Shown one piece after another: positions 8,901 through 14,122 of a DNA stretch of 21,052 bases. The translations under genes and the position numbers were made by a program. How positions within the stretch are numbered: the first letter of the stretch is position 1; each line of letters opens with the position of its first letter. Location: positions 1-21,052 of IMG/VR virus record IMGVR_UViG_3300004461_000397. One strand, 5' to 3'. This DNA is from a virus. The notes beneath the pieces are model-generated. The model did no database searches and had not been told where the DNA came from. It was given only the letters and a program-made list of their open reading frames with translations.

Positions 8901-11609
8901 CCTTCTGTAAGTACTATTTCCATAGAGCTAGTAAATGAGGGCTCCTCTTCAGAGGAAGCTTCGGGTACTGCTACGAAAGCCAGAATTAGTTGGACTCCCG
9001 CCGTAGAATCTTATGAAGATTCAAACGGATTAGTGAGTACTAGACCTTATAGATTTTTAAAAGGGTATGAGGTAGTACATAATCTAACTACTACTAATAA
9101 TTCTATATATGCGGATGATACAGCCAGGGTATTTGTACCTGCATCGAGTAACGTACTAGAAATTGATAATGTTTCTGCGGGAACTTATACAGTAGGTATT
9201 ATAACGAAAAGTGACTCGGAACCCTCTACTAATTCTATCACTACTTCAGTTACTAGAACTATATTTACGGCCCCTCCTCAAGTAAGTAAGCTTAATAAGC
9301 TATCAAAAGGTGGGTTCATTACATCCCCGATTTCCTTCAACTCCTCCACTGGATTAGTTGTACTAGAGAACGCTATTTATAGCTATTCTCCTCCTTCAGG
9401 TATCGACTACTTTTCTACTACTGGTAGTCCTTTATTTAATCAACAGAGTTTCACCTCCTTAGCAGATGGGGGAGTTGCGTACTTACTGTACGATGCTTCT
9501 TCTGCCGAAAGTGGTGGAGATCCTTGGAAAGCAATTCAACTACATATTGATAATACAGCTGAAGACCCTAGCTCAAACATTACTAGAACTACTTATGTGA
9601 AAGAATTGGGTGCTTCTACTAATGGGCTTACTGCTATTTCTGGCACCGTTGAAACATTCTTTAGTTCTGACACTATTACGGGCTCAGGAACTTCGTTCAC
9701 AACTGATTTCTCTGTAGGTGATTTTATTAAAGTTTCTTCTGAATCTGCTGCTGGTACGGAAGCAGCCTCCTCTGAGTATAGAGAAATTGTAGAAATTTTC
9801 AGTAACACCGCCATGACAGTAAAGTTTCCTTTTCTACGTACCCAAAGCGGGGTTTATGGTTTTAAACAAGCATTAGTACCTGATATATCAAAAGACGTTA
9901 TTCTCGCTGAAATAAGTAGGTCAGGTAGTATTTACTCAGCAGATATATATGTACAAGCTAAAGGCGATGACGGTTATGTAGTAAACCTTACTAATGAAGC
10001 CGTTAGTGTATCTTCCGGTAGAAACGCCAGCGTTAGTCCTATTGCCTATCCTGTAACTTCTTACAGCAATACAGGCACTATTATTAAAGTTAGTAAAGGC
10101 TCCACTATTTTATCAGCAACCTCAGGAACTCCTGGTTCAGGTCAGTTTAAGGTGACTGTTAATGCTGTAAATAATATTGTAGCTGGAAGTATTACACATT
10201 CCGGTACTACTGCTACTGTAGCTTCGGCGTCAAGCATGTCAGATGTGCCTTTAGAGGCAAGTATAGAATTTTTAATAAATGTGGAAGGTCAGGTTAATTT
10301 TACTAAACAGCAAACATTTAGTAAATCTGTCGAAGGTATTATAGGTACTACAGGTCCGCAGGGTGTTCAAGGCACTCAAGGTGCTCAAGGTCCTCAAGGC
10401 GTTGGGGGTACTATAGGTCCGCAGGGTATTCCAGGGACTCAAGGTGTTCAAGGTCCTCAAGGTGTTCAAGGTACTATTGGCCCTCAAGGTATTCAAGGTA
10501 CGCAAGGAGCCTTGGGTCCTCAAGGTGTTCAAGGTACTATTGGCCCTCAAGGCGCCCAAGGTACTCAAGGAGTAGTAGGCCCACAAGGTGTTGGGGGCGG
10601 TATTGGCCCTCAAGGCGCTCAAGGTACTCAGGGTGTTCAAGGTCCCCAAGGCGTAGGAGGTACTGTTGGTGCTCAAGGTGCTCAAGGTCCTCAAGGACCG
10701 GGGGGCCCTCAAGGGCCTGTAGGTACAGCAGGTACACCAGGCCCAGCGGGCCCACCAGGTACAACCCCAGGTCCTCAAGGTCCTGTAGGTCCCGCAGGAG
10801 CCGCAGGTCCAGCGGGTCCCGCAGGCACTACTCCAGGCCCCCAAGGCCCCGCGGGCCCAGCAGGAGCAGCAGGCCCAGCAGGAGCAGCAGGCCCAGCGGG
10901 TGCTCAAGGTACTCAAGGACCCCAAGGACCAGGAGGCCCAGTAGGTGGGCCTGGTCCTCAAGGTGCTCAAGGTACTCAAGGTCCTCAAGGACCAGGAGGC
11001 GCAGCAGGCGGTCCAGGCCCTCAAGGCCCTCAAGGTACTGCAGGCCCCCAAGGACCGGGAGGCCCAGCGGGCGGACCAGGCCCTCAAGGTGCTCAAGGTA
11101 CTCGAGGTCCCCAAGGACCAGGAGGCGCAGCAGGCGGACCAGGACCAGCAGGCGCTCAAGGTACCGCAGGTCCCCAAGGACCAGGAGGACCAGCAGGTGG
11201 ACCAGGACCCGCAGGACCCGCAGGACCAGGAGGACCAGCAGGTGGACCAGGACCCGCAGGTCCCAATGGACCAACAGGAGGGCCTGGAGGGACAGGGGCA
11301 CAAGGTGCTCAAGGTCCGGCAGGAGCAGCAGGGGCTGTAGTTGCCTTTGACACTACGAACACTACTGTACCTAGCAATGCAGGCAAAGAATCCATTGTTC
11401 AAGGAGTAGCCTCTGACGGAGTTGCTAGAGCTGGAGACATATACTGGAATGTATCTAAAGATATACAGTATAAAAGAGTTAGTGCTTCTTCATGGACTTT
11501 ACTAGGTACTGTAACTTCCACAGGTAACATTCAATTTAATGGGGGCTCGAATCCTAATATTAAAATTTTAGATGGAAGTACTGTCAGAGTTGTTATAGGT
11601 TACTTGTAA
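5931..11609 (+). CDS. J: Tip attachment / host-specificity protein J with C-terminal collagen-like shaft
   Basis: Central tail-tip and receptor-binding protein of the lambda gpJ family, 1892 residues against 1132 in lambda. The N-terminal motif GSITDLIAEGEIEGLV is shared. Further homologous blocks are AVVGFAAEDF and YHLRGKKIRIPNNY (about 504-535), RYCDEVVPDGKGGLEPRF (about 614-635) and VVAFGCTSEGQARRLAAWHL (about 737). A fibronectin-III-like region follows at about 987-1113 (RISWTPAVES, YEVVHNL, AGTYTVGI). A Ser/Thr-rich beta region extends to about 1470. Residues 1475-1803 are collagen-like, with 109 Gly-X-Y triplets. The last ~90 residues form a globular cap ending VVIGYL, the likely distal trimerisation or receptor-contact piece. 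Lambda gpJ has no collagen segment, so this is an added extension. The next gene downstream is a hydroxylase of the prolyl-hydroxylase type. Confidence 0.95.
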   Translation: MINGNIGGGPNGPNGSAAGTRRDTENQYGSITDLIAEGEIEGLVAGLSSVYFNGVSLVDTQTFKNIQSKAGKLSVSGTAVTNAAGLFSNVNLSNGVRYIQIKGAGRSTTLSASAEKGQQEISVATNNFFQEKHTKDFQNLSPANINDNVKYSIRIPGAGPEGEEYRGVITSFFGTNEEKASIYPSIETTVSSGTAVSIDEVSKLSSITDENSATLDTAVETNVTNATAILSYSIVSTTTGTGNLTYKNSFAHLKRGSLNQLPYNELYGIPSASYILGSNQDLTWYGNGVGGTASATIVQSSGFSFGQNSKEEIDELKVQIEFPAGLQLTGGTGESRYAHAEFQIILQYKTSPNQTTFTKRLVWGNDYGGSEFIDSLKSGQLHFWNLGDGETSDSYDKFDQYKDFYMRTKDARYRGQGSTTSNGTPSGESGRALIQKKGQNTAFVSEFSISLKDLQPLHDWQIEVRRISPDNVRDYTYNNNSFISSARLKLVEAIIEEKFSFPRSVYAVVGFAAEDFAQPPSRAYHLRGKKIRIPNNYFTREELGTYQAGYTRNASTGVLESAYQPWTGGFRQELVYTNNPAWVFYDILTNKEYGLGDFIQDSDIDIYSLYQIARYCDEVVPDGKGGLEPRFACNVYLNSQEESYKVLKDLASTFRSMMFWIDGKITAIQDKPKEPVYTFTQGNVEDGLFNYSYTGQRARTNQVNATWTDPDQFYAQTTITVDDTANMISQGRIVSKDVVAFGCTSEGQARRLAAWHLATDTTETEIVSFTTSMNASFLRPGDVINIQDRQSVDFEASGRLSTGSTTTSIVLDRTVDFPGSGTLGTGCNLYLIFTEPSFFLQQESAVINGQTYNRGEVLLEDKDENPLISEEQGINLLDDSGDVVLVQYNKNSRVEVKAITNSTTSASTISVSGAFSTAPAQDTIWAISREDDVNSPEIREFRIAGIAEEDGFKYSIAATQYTREKFDEIDIDSPVYTTTYVSEAGRNSPPPSVSTISIELVNEGSSSEEASGTATKARISWTPAVESYEDSNGLVSTRPYRFLKGYEVVHNLTTTNNSIYADDTARVFVPASSNVLEIDNVSAGTYTVGIITKSDSEPSTNSITTSVTRTIFTAPPQVSKLNKLSKGGFITSPISFNSSTGLVVLENAIYSYSPPSGIDYFSTTGSPLFNQQSFTSLADGGVAYLLYDASSAESGGDPWKAIQLHIDNTAEDPSSNITRTTYVKELGASTNGLTAISGTVETFFSSDTITGSGTSFTTDFSVGDFIKVSSESAAGTEAASSEYREIVEIFSNTAMTVKFPFLRTQSGVYGFKQALVPDISKDVILAEISRSGSIYSADIYVQAKGDDGYVVNLTNEAVSVSSGRNASVSPIAYPVTSYSNTGTIIKVSKGSTILSATSGTPGSGQFKVTVNAVNNIVAGSITHSGTTATVASASSMSDVPLEASIEFLINVEGQVNFTKQQTFSKSVEGIIGTTGPQGVQGTQGAQGPQGVGGTIGPQGIPGTQGVQGPQGVQGTIGPQGIQGTQGALGPQGVQGTIGPQGAQGTQGVVGPQGVGGGIGPQGAQGTQGVQGPQGVGGTVGAQGAQGPQGPGGPQGPVGTAGTPGPAGPPGTTPGPQGPVGPAGAAGPAGPAGTTPGPQGPAGPAGAAGPAGAAGPAGAQGTQGPQGPGGPVGGPGPQGAQGTQGPQGPGGAAGGPGPQGPQGTAGPQGPGGPAGGPGPQGAQGTRGPQGPGGAAGGPGPAGAQGTAGPQGPGGPAGGPGPAGPAGPGGPAGGPGPAGPNGPTGGPGGTGAQGAQGPAGAAGAVVAFDTTNTTVPSNAGKESIVQGVASDGVARAGDIYWNVSKDIQYKRVSASSWTLLGTVTSTGNIQFNGGSNPNIKILDGSTVRVVIGYL
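10353..11339 (+). repeat. Collagen-like Gly-X-Y repeat region within J, 63-bp period
   Basis: The region encodes 109 consecutive Gly-X-Y triplets, broken only by two GTTP interruptions of one extra residue each. Two blocks share a 21-residue (63-bp) period. The first, 10371-10685, has five units of the form GTQ-GxQ-GPQ-GVx-GTI-GPQ-GxQ. The second, 10917-11222, has units of the form GPQ-GPG-Gxx-GGP-GPx-GxQ-GTx. A Pro/Ala-rich linker separates them. Pro is mostly in the X position. Ten Pro are in Y: seven GGP, plus GIP, GTP and GPP. There is no Lys and only one Arg. The nucleotide sequence is G+C-rich against an A+T-rich background, which follows from the glycine and proline codons. Bacterial and phage collagens of this kind form triple-helical shafts in trimeric fibres. 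Confidence 0.95.
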
Positions 11610-11612
11610 TAT

Positions 11613-11649
11613 ATAACTCCAGCAAAAAAAGTTCTTTACATTGAGTTAT
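11613..11649 (+). promoter_or_regulatory. Inverted repeat upstream of the modification cassette
   Basis: ATAACTC at 11613-11619 and GAGTTAT at 11643-11649 are perfect complements separated by 23 bases, with a T run directly after (ATTTTTAT). It could be a long-loop hairpin in read-through RNA from J, a weak terminator, or an operator around the -35 box that lies in the loop. The same arrangement, with the arms 28 bases apart start to start, recurs at 13394-13426. Confidence 0.5.
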
Positions 11650-11663
11650 TTTTATATTAAAAT
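11635..11663 (+). promoter_or_regulatory. Putative sigma70-type promoter for the oxygenase/glycosyltransferase pair
   Basis: TTTACA (11635-11640) and TAAAAT (11658-11663) are separated by 17 bases; each differs from consensus at one position. The predicted start lies about 25-30 bases before the ATG at 11698. The site aligns base for base with the stronger promoter at 13414-13442, which supports it as more than chance in A+T-rich DNA. Confidence 0.55.
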
Positions 11664-11697
11664 TAACGCTTATTATTGATATTATTAGGTACAAAAA

Positions 11698-12336
11698 ATG
11701 CTGTTAAAAGTAATAGAAAATTTTCTTGAGGAAGAAAAAGCCATAAAATTGTCTAATAATATAAAAGATATTCCTGAAAACTGGTGGTCTTATGTATTAA
11801 AATTTGGGTCTAGTCCCGTAGTATACTTGACAAACTCTTTAAAAGATATAGATATAAAAAATAATGTATCTTTTAAAGTAGATGATAGTTTTCGTAGAAA
11901 TGAAGAATTCTGTTATAAGTTTAAGAGAACTACTAGCCATTTTGATTCTTGTACGTGTTTTGAGTGTGCTTTTAAAAAAGAATCAGATATTAAAAATTGT
12001 ATATTATATGAGATGGGGTGGAATTCCTGTACTATAGGAGAAACTTTTATAAGTGCATACGAATCAGGTAATTTTTTAAGCATGCACACGGATAAAAATA
12101 AAGGAAGTTTAGCTTTTGTTTTAAATCTAACCCAAAACTGGAAACCGGAATTTGGCGGGATGCTAAATGTTTTAAGTAGTGATGGATCGTTCAAGGCAAT
12201 CCCGCCCAAATTTAATTCTTTAGTACTTATGGAGATAGATGAAACTGAAGGCACGCCGCATTTTGTTAGTGAAATTAGTCAATACGCTACATCTAGTAGA
12301 GTAGCTTATTCCGGTTGGTGTACTAATGATAGTTAA
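11698..12336 (+). CDS. 2-oxoglutarate/Fe(II) oxygenase, prolyl-hydroxylase type
   Basis: A 212-residue enzyme with the double-stranded beta-helix signature of 2OG-Fe(II) dioxygenases of the prolyl 4-hydroxylase/Ofd1-like group (2OG-FeII_Oxy_3/4 type). Iron ligands are H130 and D132 (SMHTD) and H188 (TPHFV). R201 (SSRVAYSGW) is the likely 2-oxoglutarate-binding residue. The strand between them, FGGMLNVLSS to PKFNSLVLMEI, matches the family's WGGxL ... P..N.lvlF pattern. It is therefore expected to hydroxylate a substrate using O2 and 2-oxoglutarate. An unusual cysteine-rich stretch precedes the core: C72, C85, C87, C90, C101, C111. The gene follows the collagen-encoding J by 88 bases and overlaps the glycosyltransferase by 11 bases. 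Hydroxylation of Pro in the collagen shaft is inferred from context. Modification of another protein, a small molecule or a nucleic acid is not excluded. Confidence 0.85.
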   Translation: MLLKVIENFLEEEKAIKLSNNIKDIPENWWSYVLKFGSSPVVYLTNSLKDIDIKNNVSFKVDDSFRRNEEFCYKFKRTTSHFDSCTCFECAFKKESDIKNCILYEMGWNSCTIGETFISAYESGNFLSMHTDKNKGSLAFVLNLTQNWKPEFGGMLNVLSSDGSFKAIPPKFNSLVLMEIDETEGTPHFVSEISQYATSSRVAYSGWCTNDS

Positions 12337-13330
12337 CTTCTGTGCTGCTAGGTTTAGACAAGTATTTGGTAACTGGGATAGGATGTATGGACACGTAGCA
12401 AACTCTTTTAATTCTCTAGGGTATGAAGTTAGGGTCAGTAAATATTTAAATTTAGAGAATATCCCCTCTTTCGCTAGTATAGGTATAGAAGACTCTTATG
12501 AGCATGTGTATGTATATAACCATACTAATACACAAAGTTTAGATGACGATAACCTTTTCCAAGGTAAAAGGCGTCTATTTATAAAACCAACAGGCCCAAC
12601 CCCAGAACACTTCACTATTGATACCTTAGGCTATGCTGCACACAGTGAAATTACTTATACAAAACCTCCTTATAGCGCCGTAGACAGTACAGAATTTTTT
12701 AGTTGCGAGATCCCCAAACTCATAGCTAGTAGATGTGGAAAATGGACAGACAGACGTGATTTAGTACTTTCTGATACTTGTATAGACATACCTAACGATC
12801 ACATACTAGTACTAGGCCAAATTCCTCACGATGAAACAGTAACCAGAATGTCTTTTGGAGGCCACTGGCAGAAATTAAAAGATATAGTCGCAGAGCTAGA
12901 AAATCAAGAATCTCCTGTAGTTATAAAACTACACCCGCAGCTAGAGTCAGAAGTTATGTCTGTTAGAGGCACTCAAAATTGGTATGCTTTTATATCGGCT
13001 ATTAAGCTTTGGAAATATAAAGGGCATACTGTTTTATATGGAAATGAAAATCTACATGATGTTCTTCCAAAGACAAGAGTAGCTATTACTGAAAATAGTA
13101 CTTCAGGGATAGACTGTTTAATTTATGATATTCCAATAATTTCTTACGGGTACCCGGAGTATCATTGGGTAACTTTTGACTTGAGGCATTTAATTCAATT
13201 ACAAAATGCAGTGTCTGATTTATCTTGGTGGGATAAAAGTTCTTCTAGGCAGTGGTTATCCTGGTATTGTACTAAGTATCAATGCTATGATTCACAATCT
13301 ACTTTACGCAGGCTAAAAGACCTTCTATAA
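12326..13330 (+). CDS. KpsC/KpsS-like (capsule synthesis family) glycosyltransferase
   Basis: A 334-residue protein with a GT-B-like layout resembling the Capsule_synth (KpsC/KpsS, Kdo-transferase) group. Features are VLGQIPHDETV (about 162-172), the nucleotide-sugar-region motif VVIKLHPQ (198-205), LHDVLPKTRVAITENSTSGIDCL (about 243-265, with the family's S-T-x-G-x-[DE] pattern) and DIPIISYGYPEYHW (268-281). It has no signal peptide or membrane segment, so it is probably cytoplasmic. The start codon lies inside the last codons of the oxygenase and no strong ribosome-binding site is visible, so the two are likely made together. Possible acceptors are hydroxylated or Thr residues of the tail collagen, or host surface glycans (receptor masking). 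The donor sugar cannot be read from the sequence. Confidence 0.72.
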   Translation: MIVNFCAARFRQVFGNWDRMYGHVANSFNSLGYEVRVSKYLNLENIPSFASIGIEDSYEHVYVYNHTNTQSLDDDNLFQGKRRLFIKPTGPTPEHFTIDTLGYAAHSEITYTKPPYSAVDSTEFFSCEIPKLIASRCGKWTDRRDLVLSDTCIDIPNDHILVLGQIPHDETVTRMSFGGHWQKLKDIVAELENQESPVVIKLHPQLESEVMSVRGTQNWYAFISAIKLWKYKGHTVLYGNENLHDVLPKTRVAITENSTSGIDCLIYDIPIISYGYPEYHWVTFDLRHLIQLQNAVSDLSWWDKSSSRQWLSWYCTKYQCYDSQSTLRRLKDLL

Positions 13331-13393
13331 TAGAAAGAAACAAGGAAGTAATGTCACCTCTACTAAAGAATTTATAGAAGTAAATAAAACAAA

Positions 13394-13426
13394 AGCCCCA
13401 CGAAAAATAAATCTTGACATTGGGCT
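13394..13426 (+). promoter_or_regulatory. Inverted repeat around the fibre-operon -35 box
   Basis: AGCCC (13394-13398) and GGGCT (13422-13426) are complementary, 28 bases apart start to start, as in the copy at 11613-11649. Relative to that copy (AACTC/GAGTT), two base pairs have changed on both sides (A:T to G:C and T:A to C:G), so pairing is kept although the sequence differs. The -35 box lies in the loop. Confidence 0.5.
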
Positions 13427-13442
13427 ATTGAGTTGTTATAAT
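13414..13442 (+). promoter_or_regulatory. Perfect-consensus sigma70 promoter for fibre genes
   Basis: TTGACA at 13414-13419 and TATAAT at 13437-13442 have exactly 17 bases between them, the ideal -35/-10 arrangement. Transcription would begin around 13449, about 50 bases upstream of the ATG at 13501. It lies in the only sizeable gap of an otherwise packed + strand region. It predicts host-sigma-driven expression of the fibre cluster independent of the upstream tail operon. Confidence 0.85.
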
Positions 13443-13500
13443 TTTTCCATAATCGCTGAAGTTTCAAACATTGGAACAAGATCGCCGGAAGAAAACCTAA

Positions 13501-13869
13501 ATGTCGTATACTCAGAGAGACCTATCGCCTCTAGTTCGTGGTGATGATTGGATGCTAAAACTTGTTTTAACATCTGAAAACGCTGTACTTAATATTACGG
13601 GGTATTCTTATACGTTTACATTAAAAGATAATATAGACGATTCAGACCCAGGTGTAGTGCAAGTTACTGCAACACCTAGCGTTTCTACTAGCCCAACCGA
13701 AGCTTCTCAAGGAATTTTATATATTAGTGTAGCAAGAAATCTTACTAACGGTTTAGCTGCGCAAACATATAATTATGATGTTCAACAGAAAGACACTTCC
13801 GGAGATGTTCAAACACTGCTTATTGGAAAAGTAAAAGTAGTGAAAGACGTTACTAGAACAGTTTCTTAG
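13501..13869 (+). CDS. Small tail/fibre accessory protein (paralogue of the 14122 product)
   Basis: A 122-residue, beta-rich protein. It starts MSYTQRDLSPLVRGDDW and ends with YNYDVQQ, LLIGKVKVVKDVTRT. The same pattern makes up the N-terminal half of the protein at 14122-14892 (MSYTQLDL..VRGDTW, YNYDIQE, LLIGKIKVRADVTRT). The overall look (a VRGD.W opening, NITGYSYTFTLKD, then G.L.I) resembles the immunoglobulin-like N-terminal domain of BppU-type baseplate and fibre proteins, but that is a resemblance only. It is probably a virion adaptor or decoration domain at the tail tip. It is the first gene after the consensus promoter and is followed after one base by the next ATG. Confidence 0.7.
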   Translation: MSYTQRDLSPLVRGDDWMLKLVLTSENAVLNITGYSYTFTLKDNIDDSDPGVVQVTATPSVSTSPTEASQGILYISVARNLTNGLAAQTYNYDVQQKDTSGDVQTLLIGKVKVVKDVTRTVS

Positions 13870-13870
13870 C

Positions 13871-14122
13871 ATGAGCTCTAAACTATTCTATGGTACGGAA
13901 TATCATGTCCCACCAGAAATATCTGTTGAAATTTACCAGTCTATAACAAAAGTAAATATAGATTATATTCCTAATATAACTTTAACGAGTAAGTTTATTA
14001 GACCTGAGGTTACTTTAGATCAAACGTTTCACGAAGTACATATCTCTGATTTAACATTAGTATCCAGCGTAGATATAGTACACACAGAAGTAGCTTCTAT
14101 AGAGCTCAAGGGAGTAGCATAA
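13871..14122 (+). CDS. Hypothetical small protein in fibre cluster
   Basis: An 83-residue protein of unknown function. It is predicted to be mostly beta strand, with alternating hydrophobic residues (VEIYQSITKVNIDYI, NITLTSKFI, EVHISDLTLVSSVDIV). It has no signal peptide, no membrane segment and no recognisable motif. It starts one base after the previous stop without a ribosome-binding site, and its stop overlaps the following ATG (TAATG). Expression is therefore tied to both neighbours, which are paralogues of each other. A role as a partner of those domains is plausible but unproven. Confidence 0.6.
   Translation: MSSKLFYGTEYHVPPEISVEIYQSITKVNIDYIPNITLTSKFIRPEVTLDQTFHEVHISDLTLVSSVDIVHTEVASIELKGVA

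Larger units (their letters stand above)
13331..13500 (+). other. Intergenic region between glycosyltransferase and fibre genes
   Basis: This 170-base gap is the longest non-coding stretch in the window. It holds the inverted repeat and consensus promoter described separately and a 5' leader of about 50 bases. Its only small frame with a plausible ribosome-binding site (ATG at 13351, 8 codons) is too short to support a gene. GGAAG at 13487-13491 precedes the next start by 9 bases. Confidence 0.8.

Noticed and set aside
10353-11339. Repeat region as a CRISPR or tandem satellite element
   Set aside because: The repeats stay in frame with J, have no spacers and encode an uninterrupted Gly-X-Y pattern.
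10945-11340. Overlapping + strand frame of 131 codons in the collagen region
   Set aside because: It is a frame shadow of the 63-bp repeat (Leu-Lys-Val repeats) with no ribosome-binding site.
10272-11402. Long open frame on the - strand (376 codons, rich in Cys, Trp, Ser)
   Set aside because: It is the reverse complement of the collagen repeat; Gly-Pro-Gln codon repeats rarely give stops in this frame, and the translation is low-complexity without any family signal.
11613-11658. Inverted repeat after J as a standard intrinsic terminator
   Set aside because: The stem is only 7 A/T-rich base pairs with a 23-base loop, too weak for a confident terminator call, although a T-rich stretch follows; kept as an inverted repeat only.
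11698-13330. Oxygenase and glycosyltransferase as a DNA base hypermodification pair (TET/JBP-like plus sugar transferase)
   Set aside because: The oxygenase motifs fit the prolyl-hydroxylase/Ofd1-like group better, and the position next to J is not that of DNA-modification genes. It is not fully excluded without a structure search.
13351-13377. Eight-codon frame with a nearby AAGGAAG in the 13331-13500 gap
   Set aside because: Too short to support as a gene and has no recognisable leader-peptide features.
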